Source: Strongylocentrotus purpuratus (lineage: Eukaryota > Echinodermata > Echinoidea > Camarodonta > Strongylocentrotidae). Taken from it: 64,000 bases of DNA. The DNA is taken from assembly GCF_000002235.5 (NCBI RefSeq), contig NW_022145599.1:27851856-27915855 (forward strand), given 5' to 3'. Under the pieces are notes generated by a model that was given only the letters and a program-made list of their open reading frames with translations, was not told the origin of the DNA and did not search any database. The position numbers and the translations under genes were made by a program. Each line of letters starts with the position of its first letter. The first letter of the stretch is position 1. Positions 1 through 10,973 of the stretch are shown piece by piece.

Positions 1-367
1 GATTTTGAGCATTTTAAAATTTTGCGCGCGCATTAACGCGCGGACGTACGCGCACGCGCGCGTTATTTGACCTGAAATTGACCTGACGGATATTGACCTT
101 GATCATGATAAATATGAATGAGAAATACCTTTTGGTTATGAAGATATGATCATGAGTTGATTTTCGTAAAATTTTACAAAATGGTGCCTAGATGACGTCA
201 TCAGTGAAGGTCAATGTTGAAAACGTTATTGTGCTTTGTACATATGCCTATACATATGTGTGCCAAATTCCAAGTTATTTGATTGAGCCATTTCCAAGTT
301 ATCTTGCCAACAAAAAAGTGGTTAGAAATAAGAAAAATATATAATAAATAAATAAATAAATAAATAA
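1..367 (-). mobile_element. 5' part of a third Helitron copy, interrupted by Helitron A
   Basis: The segment matches 1203-1560 inside A and 2796-3160 inside B, including the run rich in GCGCGC with the ACGTACGCGCACGCGCGCG motif. Copy A is inserted at the (ATAA)n tract, so the elements are nested at the same relative position. Confidence 0.6.
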
Positions 368-1621
368 CTAGATTTGTAATACTTGTTTGGAACAAGTATA
401 GGTGGGCTGATCCAATAAAAAATTGAGACAAAATGAAGGGTACATTTGAGATAGCTTTTTGTCTCAGCTACAACTTACTCGAAGTTCAGCGTAAATGAAG
501 CTAAAACGATGTAGATATTGCTCGCGAATGACGGGAATGTAGAATCAAGTTTTGAGAAAAAGTCATGTCCCATAGAGAATACACGCAAAATGTGAAAAAT
601 TGACATGCCTCCTTTAATCGCAAAAATAGGCCATGATGCCTTTGTCAAAATGAAAAATTGTGTGAACTGTATTTGTAGAGAATTGTTTCAGCTAGAACAT
701 ATCAAAGTTTCAAAGAAAATCGATCAATTTTTACAAAGATACAATCAATTTTCCAAAAATATGCTGACGTCATAATATGCAAATTGAAATTTTGAGTTCG
801 GAGGCCATTATGATGACGTCATGAGTTAATTGAGGGTCAAATGAGACATGAAATCATATCTCCGATTCATACTTAATCAAAATATGAAAAAAATTGGGGT
901 CACCTTGCATCCTAAAGAGCTACAATGGATTTTGCATAGGCATGTTTTTGCCCATATATGCTATGTATTACAAGAGCTCGCGCGCACGGAAATTTATGTT
1001 TAACGGTCGATCATTCCGTCATTAATAGTCATAAAGAGATAAACATGCTATCAATTTGTTTGTAAAAATATGTGGAATATTATGAAAGAAAAAAATGGCG
1101 ATTCTATGATGTGCAATAGTTTTACGCACGAAAACGCGCACGCATGCGCGTGTGCGCGATTTTTTATAAAATGCTTAGAATGGCCTAAAACGTATGCAAA
1201 ATGATTTTGAGACAATTTTGAGCATTTCAAAATTTTACGCGCGCATTGACGCGCAGACGTACGCGCACGCGCGCGTTATTTGACCTGCAATTGACCGGAC
1301 GGATATTGACCTTGATCATGATAGATATGAATGAGAAATACCTTTTGGTTATGAAGATATGATCATGAGTTGATTTTCGTAAAATGTTTACAAAATGGCG
1401 CCTAGATGACGTCATCAGTCAAGGTCAAGGTTCAAAAAATTTCTGTGCTTTGTACATATGTTTATACATATGTGTGCCAAATTTCAAGGCATTTGATTCA
1501 GCCATTTTCAAGTAATCTTGCCAACAAAAAAGTGGCTAGAAATAAGAAAAATATTTAATAATAAATAAAGGCAATTCTAACGAAATTATAAAGTGGTCTG
1601 TACGTTATACAGCCCACCTGA
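368..1621 (-). mobile_element. Non-autonomous Helitron A
   Basis: Read on the minus strand it starts TCAGGTGGGCTG and ends CTAG. A 9-bp stem hairpin (ATACTTGTT/AACAAGTAT, positions 379-399) sits about 7 bp before the 3' end. The flanks are A before TC and T after CTAG, as Helitrons require. A second hairpin occupies the 5' terminus (AGGTGGGCTGTA... ...TACAGACCACCT). No Rep/helicase ORF is present. Three 5'-end units follow each other at 1567-1621, 1622-1676 and 1681-1736, suggesting repeated insertions at the same A/T site. Confidence 0.75.
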
Positions 1622-1959
1622 TAAAGGCAATTCTTACGAAATTATAAGGTGGTCTGTACGATATACAGCCCACCTGATAATAAAGGCAATTTAAACAAAA
1701 ATATAAGGTGGTCTGTATTAGATACAGCCCACCTGATTACTTTTGGTTATGAAGATATGATCATAAGTTGATTTTCAGAAAATTTCACAAAATGGCGCCT
1801 AGATGACGTCATCAGTCAAGGTCAAGGTGGAAAACGTTATTGTGATTTCTCTATATGCCTATACATATGTGTGCCAAATTTCAAGTTATTTGATTTAGAT
1901 ACTTTTCAAGTTATCGTGCTAACAAAAAAGTGGCGAGAATTAAGAAAAATAAATAAATA

Positions 1960-3221
1960 CTAAATTTGTAATAATTGTTTCGAACAAGTATAGGTGGGCT
2001 GGTCCAACTAAAGTTTGAGACAAAATGAAGGGCACACGTTAGATAGCTAATTGTCTCAGCTACAACATACTCAAAGTTCAGCGTAAACGAAGCTAAAACG
2101 ACGGAGATATTGCTCGCGAAAGACGGGAATGTAGAATCGAGTTTTGAGAAAAAGTCGTGTCCTATAGAGAATACACGCAAAATGTAAAAAATTGACATGC
2201 CTCCTTTAATCGCAAAAATACGCCATGATGCCTTTGTCAAAATGAAGATTAGTAGAACTTTGTTTGTAGAAAATTGTCTTAGCTAGAATATATCGAAATT
2301 TGGAAGAAAATCAATCAATATTTTTTAGAGATACAATCAATTTTCCATAAATGTGCTGATGTCATAATATGCAAATTAAAATTTTGAGTTCGGAGGCCAT
2401 TATGATGACGTCATGAGTTAATTGAGGGTCAAATGAGACAAAAAATTATATCTCCAATTCATACTTAATCAAAATATGAAAAAAATTGGGGTCACCTTGC
2501 ATCCTAAAGAGCTACAATGGATTTTGCATAGGCATGTTTTTGCCCATATATGCTATGTATTACAAGAGCTCGCGCGCACGGAAATTTATGTTTAACGGTC
2601 GACCATTCCGTCATTAATAGTCATAAAGAGAAAAACATACTATCAATTTGTTTGTAAAAATATGTGGAATATTATGAAAGAAAAAAATTGGCGATTCTAT
2701 GTTGTGCAATAGTTTTACGCGCGAAAACGCGCACGCATGCGCGTGTGCGCGATTTTTTATAAAATGCTTAGAATGACCTTAAACGTAAGCAAAATGATTT
2801 TGAGATGATTTTGAACATTTCAAAATTTTACGCGTGCATTGACGCGCGGACGTACGCGCACGCGCACGTTTTTTGGCCTTAAATTGACCGGACGGATATT
2901 GACCTTGATCATGATAAATATGAATCAGAAATACCTTTTGGTTATGAAGATATGATCATGAGTTGATTTTCAGAAAATTTTACAAAATGGCGCCTAGATG
3001 ACGTCATCAGTCAAGGTCAAGGTTGAAAAAAAATCTGTGCTTTGTACATATCCTATACCTATGTGTGCCAAATTTCAAGGCATTTGTTTATAGCCATTTT
3101 CAAGTTATCTTGTCCACAAAAAAGTGGTTAGAAATAAGAAAAATAAAGAATAATAAATAAATAAATAAAGGCAATTCTAACGAAATTATAAGGTGGTCTG
3201 TACGTTATACAGCCCACCTGA
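1960..3221 (-). mobile_element. Non-autonomous Helitron B (sister of A)
   Basis: It is collinear with Helitron A (period about 1,593 bp; for example the TGTCTCAGCTACAAC motif at 462 and 2055) and nearly the same length. The 3' terminus is TTAG rather than CTAG and its hairpin is imperfect, so this is probably the older copy. The 5' end is at the TC complementary to GA 3220-3221. Confidence 0.65.
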
Positions 3222-3446
3222 TAATAAATAAATAATAATAATAAAAATTTTAACAAAATCAAAAGGTGATACGTATATTTCATACGTATCAACTTATAAA
3301 TAATAAATAAATAAATAATAAAAATCTTGACGAAATCAAAAGGTGATACGTATATTTCATACGTATCACCTAACTAGACTTTAATCCGTCACTTAGACGA
3401 ATTAGGTGTTACGTATAATAATGGTTTAAATAACGAATAATGTATA
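3222..3446 (-). repeat. Helitron-like terminal hairpin units, second family
   Basis: Two units end in a perfect hairpin AGGTGATACGTATATTTCATACGTATCACCT-type structure (AGGTGATACGTAT / ATACGTATCACCT, at about 3263-3293 and 3341-3371). They are followed by CTAG and a TTAATCCGTCACTTAGACGAATTA hairpin, the same layout as the Helitron ends to the left but with another sequence. Confidence 0.5.
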
Positions 3447-3581
3447 ACACGATATATTATTTTATAAAATGCTTCTCCCATTATGATTTATCTATATGTC
3501 AAGTTTAAATTGTGTCCCCTTGATCATCATGGATCTTGGGAAGATAGATTGAAACAATATATGACCGTTGACCCTGTACAG

Positions 3582-3879
3582 CAGGCGCGTACGCGGGGGG
3601 AGGGGGTGTTTTGGGGGTTAACCCCCTCCCCCATTTGGTATTTTTATGTGTATAAACCCCCCTACAACCCCTCTACCTTACCCCCCCCCCCCCCCCGAAC
3701 GGAGCAAAATGTCAAATTTTCAAATTTCGAGACCAAAAAAAAAAAAAGTGTTCTCTTACCCCACCCCCCCCCCCTCAGCGGCTGGCTGAGTCGTTGCAAA
3801 ATTTTCGGCCCGATTTAAAAATGTTAAACCCCCCCCCCCCCCCCCCCCCCGCCTTGAAAAATTCCTGCGTACGCGCCTG
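3582..3879. mobile_element. G/C-tract MITE
   Basis: The termini CAGGCGCGTACGC and GCGTACGCGCCTG are inverted. The inside is mostly long G and C runs with pyrimidine/purine asymmetry. No clear target duplication is seen. Ends of this kind (CAGGSGCGTACGC) are common in hAT-like MITEs of marine invertebrates. Confidence 0.55.
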
Positions 3880-4820
3880 AGTGGGTGTAACCCAAAAATG
3901 TGTTTAAACTTCATATTGTCATCAAGTTTATCCAGAGCAATACGTTTTCACGACACAAATCAACTTTCCCTAAGCATAGCAGTAGCACTTTCTGCTGCTT
4001 AGTTGCCACACCTGTATCAGGCAACAAAATTCATAACCTCAAATACTATACCTAATGTGCCTGAAATTGGCAGGAAAGAGGTTTCAGGAACTTTTCTTAT
4101 TTGTTTAAGATGCTGAAAAAAGAAAAAGCATAAACTACATTCCACGCCTATTTAAGCTATTAATAAAAGACAAATGATATTCTCCGCATTTCATTAATTT
4201 CAACGTGTTTATTAAAGAAGGTTTAAACAAATAGTTTTCCAAAAAAAGAGCAGTCTCGTAGATTTTCTTTATGTCTCAATGTGGCCAACTTACGCCCCCA
4301 ACGTCAGGGTTCAAATTCCTACCAAGTCATAAATGTGGCAAGACATTTTTTTACGATTGCTATTCTTCACCCAGGAGAAGCAAACAAGGTACTTAGTAGG
4401 AACAAGTTCACTGAAATTAATGCCTGACGTCTTAAATCCAGATAGTAGCCAGACGATGAGGCAGGGGTATGAACACGATTGCAGGGCCCTCCAGAAGAGC
4501 AGTATTACTACTGATTAGGATACTCTTGGTAAGCAGGACCATAGTCTTACATCATGATCTTCTCTTTCTCTTTTGTCGTTATCTTGTTCAGCTTGTTCTT
4601 GTTTTTCTTCCTCTTCTTCTGCTTCTTCTATTTCGTCCTTCTCCTCTTCTTCTCCTTCTCCTTTTTCTTCTTCTTCTTTTTCTTCTTTCTGTTTGTATTG
4701 TTATAATGATGCTGATCATTATTATCATTATTATTATTATTGTTATCAGTATCACAATTATCATCATTATTTATAGTGTTGTTGTTGTGACCATTATCTT
4801 TTTAAAGAGCTAAAGAATAC
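3880..4820. other. Non-coding: SINE remnant and simple repeats
   Basis: Around 4290-4425 there is a tRNA-type B-box-like stretch (AGGGTTCAAATTCC) followed by a body (GGCAAGACATT...CACCCAGG...GGTACTTAGTAGGAAC) that resembles the SINEs at 12.8 and 18.5 kb. From 4560 to 4690 there is a polypyrimidine tract and then a (TTA)n tract. No exon was found on either strand. Confidence 0.45.
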
Positions 4821-5006
4821 CTGAAGACTGATCGGAGCAGTCGATTGGCTCTTTGTCCCAGTTTCCCGTATAAGCGTTACAAATCCACTCAGCTTGGTCA
4901 TTGCCATTGTCACACGTAACAGTCACAGTGGTACTAGCCGTGTAGCTATCGCTGGTGTTTACGAAAGACGACATCGGCGGTGGGTTCGGGAGAGTACATG
5001 TGATTC
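4821..5006 (-). CDS. Sushi/CCP module (last exon in window)
   Basis: The acceptor is ACTTTGTAG and the donor is TTCAG|GTATTC (phase 1-1). Four cysteines, a P-rich start ([12 protein letters not shown]), a middle [10 protein letters not shown], the conserved Trp region EWICN, then NWDKEPIDC: a standard complement-control module of about 60 residues. If the donor is skipped the frame reads SSGIL and stops at 4810, so this could be the terminal exon; no polyadenylation signal is obvious just downstream. Splicing to further exons beyond the left edge seems more likely. Confidence 0.85.
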
Positions 5007-7049
5007 CTACAAAGTAAAAACAAAATAAAATCAACAACACCAACAACACAAACCCACAAAAGAAGAACAACGACACACAAACAGAAATTTGGGCCATTTA
5101 AATTGCGTAAAACGACAGCTGAAAAATGCACAATATTATTTTCCAGTTTTTTAATATTTTGTGCCTTAACGATAATGTATTTTGTCCAATAATCTATGGG
5201 GAAATCTAAGGTTCGTTTTCCATGTGTTACCGAATCATTGAAGAATAGTATACTTAAAAAAATTTGATAGAATTTAGAGCTTGAATTAGATGAAATGTCA
5301 AGTTCTATGAGTATGACACTTTAATATCTACTATTCCTTGATAAGCAACCAGGGAGGCAGGGGCTATCCCTGTGGAACCTGTATAGTTAACGACGAACAT
5401 TCGATGTCTTCTAAAAAGGACCATCTCTCGGTTGGCTCTAGGCTCTCTCTCTCGGTTGTCTCCTGAATATGATCCTTTAAACATATGCTCGTCGACATAG
5501 TGGACTGTTACGTGTGACGTCCTTTTAAGGCAATGGCAGTGCCGTAAAAGGACGTTACACGTAGCAGTCCACTATGTCGACGTGCAAATCTAAAAGTCCC
5601 TATTGTCTCTCGAACGTCTATCGATTGTCGCACAGAGCAAACGGGGCTGAAATTCGTGCACGTGTCAGGTAGCTTAACTCTAATGAAGGTAGGTTGTTCA
5701 TAGTTGAGCCATATTGTAAATATGTAAATACAGCATTTACTTACTTGTAAGGCAGTTCAAGTCTTTCCAACCCACTATACAAATGCACTCGGGAGTGTTA
5801 TACGCCACGAGCTGACATCGACTGTTACCGGGGCAAGACTCGTTAACTGGGCACGTTAAGTCTGAAAATGAATCAATTAAGATAATTTCATGTGAGAAGC
5901 GTTATTGAAATATTAAAGGGAGTGCGATTTAGAGAAATTAGACAGCATCCGTGTTTAAGGCTCTTCAGGTAAACAATTCCGCTTTCAAAGCTCCGTTGTC
6001 AAAGGACTTAAATATATAGCTTCCAGATTTGTAGATTTAAAAGAAAAAACATAATCTAATTATTTTGTTATACACTTGTAATACGCAAAGGCTCAGATCA
6101 ATTACAGTTCAGATTTTCCAATCGAAGAACAAATATATTCAACTTTGATTTCTCAATATTATTAACTGATTTTCTATTGCCACACTTTTATCTATATTAA
6201 GCTGTGACCTTGGTCTCAAGGTGAACAAGTTATCATCAAAATGAAGTGCAACCTCAACATTTACATAGCTAGCGACAGACTAAAACAGGTGGAAGATTTC
6301 GTGTAACCGAGGGAACAATAGCAGAAAACGGCTCAAGTTTAAGTGACATTAACAATCGAATCAGGAAAGCAGGGGCAGCTTTCCAGAGACTAAATAACAT
6401 CTGGACATCAAAAAAAGATTTGGTAGCCACACAAAGATGCAACTGTATCAAACACTTATCCTCTTAATACTGCTTCATGGGCACAATCCTGGACAGTAAG
6501 AAAAGAAGATAGCAAAAGGCTTCAGGTGTTTGAAATGGCCCTGCATGCCTCCGTTGCATAACGGGGGTGACAAGGAAAGACAAGATCCGAAACACACACA
6601 TGAATATTTTGGCCACGTCCTAAGAATGAAACCTACAAGGTACCCCAAAATTGCTGTTGAAGGAAACATCAGAGGAAATCGACCAAGAGGCCGTCTACCG
6701 AAAAGATGGCTTGACTGCATCTCAGAGGACTGCAAAGCAAGATCCATAACAAGGCTGACAGATGCATCAAGACTGGCTGCAGACAGAAATACCTTGCATA
6801 TCATCACCATACGGAAGCCATCACGAGGTCTCCTTCCGGCATGGACGGCATAAGTCAAGTACGTCAATCATGGGTGTCGATCCTTACGTAATACCTATTC
6901 ATCAAGGGGGGATGAATGAATAGATCATCCCCCCCTGATGAATAGGTATCAGTTACAGATCGACACCCATGACGTCAATCTATTTATTATAATTTTTATT
7001 ATCATTATAATTATCATTATTATTAGTAGTAATGGTATTAGTAGTACAT

Positions 7050-7083
<34 letters not shown>

Positions 7084-10000
7084 CATGATTAATATCCTAT
7101 TATTTATCATTATTGTTCCTGTTTAAAATTCTTAAATGAAAAACAAAGACAACATAGTTTAACTTCAGTTTCTGAATATAATAGCTTTATTCATAAAGAA
7201 TTTTATTCATAAAGAATAATAATAAAAACTAGATTTGTAATACTTGTTTGGAACAAGTATAGGTGGGCTGATCTAACAAAAAATCGAGACAAAATAAAGG
7301 GCACATATGAGATATCTTATTGTCTCAGCTACAACATACTTGAAGTTCAGCGTAAACGAAGCTAAAACGACAAAGATATTGCTCGCGAAAGACGGGAATG
7401 TAGAATCGAGTTTTGAGAAAAAGTCATGTCCCATAGAGAATACACGCAAAATGTGAAAAATTGACATGCCTCCTTTAATCGCGAAAATACGCCATGATGC
7501 CTTTGTCAAAAGGAAGAATAATAGCATCTGCATTTGTAGAAAATTGTCTCAGCTAGAACATATCAAAATTTGAAAGAAAATTATCAACATTTACAGAGAT
7601 ACAATCAATTTTCAATAAATATGCTGACATCACAATATGCAAATTGGAACTAAGAGTTCGGAGGCCATTATGATGACGTCATGAGTTAATTGAGCATCAA
7701 ATAAGACGTGAAACAATATCTCCAACTCCTACTCTATTAAAATATAAAAATAAATTGGGGTCACCTGGTTAGAAATAAGAAAAATAAAGAATAAATAATA
7801 AAGGCAATTCTAACGAAATTATAAGGTGGTCTGTACGATATACAGCCCACCTGATAAATAATCAAAATAATCTAACTTGTACTCAAAATAACTCTGATCG
7901 AAGTTTTCCTCTTAGATCTTCTTTTTTCATCCTACCGGCATAAATCTTGACATGGGTAGGCGCTTCTGCTGAAAATCCAGTAATATCCCTGATTTCCTCA
8001 ACTCCAATGTCTGCCTCATGGAGACCTCTAGATGCGAAGTCTGTGAAGTAGATGGAGGTGAAATAGAGAGAGATGCCAAAGACCTCTAAATCACCACTCT
8101 CAGCGTAAAAGTGATCTTTTCGATCAGATAGATCATCAAGATCAATCGACTCGATCACATCATAGTAGCTCTCCGTCCAGTACAGGCGCTGTTCTGCAGA
8201 AGACGAGTTGAAAAAAATAGTCTGGTAGTTAATAAATAATTAGCAGCGACCTGATAACTAATGATAATAAAAACTGTCCCTCCCCTCTCCCTATTTTGTA
8301 AAGTACCCCAAAAGTGCCCCTTTTTATTTCAGAGAAGTGCTCCTTTTTCTTCACGTAAGTACCCCTTCTCATAAGTGCCCTTTTTTGTACCTCCGATGAG
8401 TTCGCTCATAAATGCCCATTTCCCCTTCCTTTGGGGGCAAGATTTCTAACAAACATCCGAAAAGTATATACTAAACCTTAATTCTATGTTATTTTGAACG
8501 ACCAGAGTAGAAACTATTTCTATATCCAGGTGATATCAATTCACATCGTCTTCGTGTATACAGTATTTACATTTTACTTAAAATAAGTAATCATCATCAT
8601 TGACGATTATGTATTTACAATTTTGAACATGAAGTGATACCATCGAAGATTTTTCTTGTATACCTTGAGAATCAAGGGCCAGGCCCCTAGGTTCTCTCAA
8701 GCGTGCTGTAACCAACTGTCTTCTGTCCGATCCGTCTTTATTTGACATCTCAATCTTTCCAGTTGATATACCTTCGTCAGTCCAGTACAATTTCCTTTCA
8801 CCATAAGAAAAAAAAAGGAAAAAAAAATGATTTGCCCGTATCTAAAAAATGTGTATGTGAACTATGTGTATAAACATGTCATTGTAGATGTAAGAAATGA
8901 TTGATATCAGAGATAAGCGACTTTGGAGTGGAATCCACTCCAAAAGCAGTGGTTGAATAACTCCGTTGAGAGTGGATGGTATGCACCCACACATACAACC
9001 ATTAAACCACCCACGCACAGACCGTTTAGTCTCATATTGGTCAGGTTGATTGCGCACTAATTTGTATTGGCCTTTGAATGTTTGCTTTCAATGTTCATAT
9101 GTTTTATATTTTTATACATATATATATATATATATAGATATAGGGTGTCGCGATGTGTTTGTGGGCGTGTGTGTATATGTGCGTGTGCGTGAGTGTGTTT
9201 GTTTTCCGGGTGGGTGTGTGTGCGTATGTGTGTATTTATATTTACATTTTTCGAATGGGGGAGGTATCGGATGTCGTTTTTCAGATGCAATGATATCGGG
9301 GCGAAAGATAGAGAGAAAGGGAGAGAGGGAGGAAACTAGGTGGTAGATTACGAACTATGTTAAGAGAAGGATAGAGGGGGAGAAATGGGGTGGATAGCTT
9401 ACTAGCGTGTGTGTGTGTGTGCGCGCGTACGTGTGTGTGTGTGATAGAGAGACAGAGAGTAGACAGACACACAGGCAGAGATCTAGAAAAAACAAATAGC
9501 TGTCTATGAGAGAAAGAGAGATGGCACGTTTTTCATTTACACTCACCCTCTTTTTTGAGACAATGTGATTCCCCATGGGAGATAAAGACCCGTACTTATA
9601 ATGGTTCGTCGGTTAGACCCGAGTAGGCTAGCACTCACTATCTGTTCCAAAAGAGTATCAGTCCAAAACATCCTGTTCGTCATTAAATCTAGGACGATTC
9701 CTTGCGGGTCTGAATGGATAAATTAGAATGTAAAAAAAAAAAAAAAAAAAAGTACATTTACAGAGATGAAAACAAAAAAAAGTGCTGGACTGTATTTGAC
9801 CAAAACGATATCATTAAAGGGGCCAGAAACAAATCTGATTGATTTTGGTTTGCAGCACAATGATGCACAAACCCCAGGGTGGATAGCACGATGACTGACG
9901 ATACGCAAACGTCACTGTCCAGATTTAATTTGCACCATATTAAGTATGAATATTAGGATGCCATTACTCTGATTGATAGAACAAATCTAAATGATTTTTT

Positions 10001-10935
10001 AAATGGCATATATATCATTGGAGAAAAAGCCTAAAGACATAAACAAATATAACAAATTGATTTTAAACAAAACAAAAATAGAGCTAGAATGGATAAACCT
10101 TATTTAATACATGATTACATAAACAATAAATGATGAAATATTTAACAAATCAACGAACAAATATAATAAATAAATATATGGATATATACATAAATAGTCA
10201 AATAAATACATGAACGAATGAATATATATTATATCTAAGCCACACTCACATCCAATGCCTTCAATCAATATTTCCTGGTTCGAACCATCAAGTGAAGCTC
10301 GATTGATTGTCCTCGCATCCTCATCACTCCAGTAAATCTCGTCGGTCCGGTAATCGTAGTCAATACCAGTAGGAGCTTCAACCCCGTTCAGTGGGATTTC
10401 GCGGATGTCCTCGCCGTGGAAGTCGAAGCCACTGTTCTCGCCCACAAAGATCTTGCTATCTAACACATCCGTTATAAAGATTTTGTCAGCTGAGTGGAGA
10501 ATATGAGTGATAACAACAACAACAACAACAGTTATAATAATGATAGAAACAATAATTATAATGATGATGATGATTAAACTAATAATAATGATAATATTCA
10601 GAAGAATGATAATATTAATATTAATAATACTGATATGATAATGTGGATGATAATGTGAATAGTAATAACAACAACATTAAAAATGACAATGATCATCAAC
10701 CTAAATATAATGATGGTGCATGTAATGATGATGCTACACTTTTACAAAGCGCACTTATGTGACTTTAATGGCAATTTTTATTCATTCGTACGAGCTTTCC
10801 AACATTAACAAAATACTGATATGTAATGGGAGAGATACATATCACGAGAAGTTGGTATCAAGATGGTAGACAAAAATTACTGATCCACAGGCCATAAGGG
10901 GAATACAGAACAACAAAGTGCAAACATAAGGATAC

Positions 10936-10973
<38 letters not shown>

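Noticed and set aside
4469..4813. 114-codon Leu/Ile-rich frame
   Set aside because: It is a polypyrimidine and TTA-repeat artefact.
4811..4821. Reading through the sushi donor to a stop (GIL-stop) as the definite gene end
   Set aside because: Possible, but a consensus donor in the module's usual phase 1 is present and no polyadenylation signal was seen, so the end was left open.
9050..9576. Overlapping open frames on both strands
   Set aside because: Produced by (GT)n, (CA)n and (GA)n tracts in an intron.
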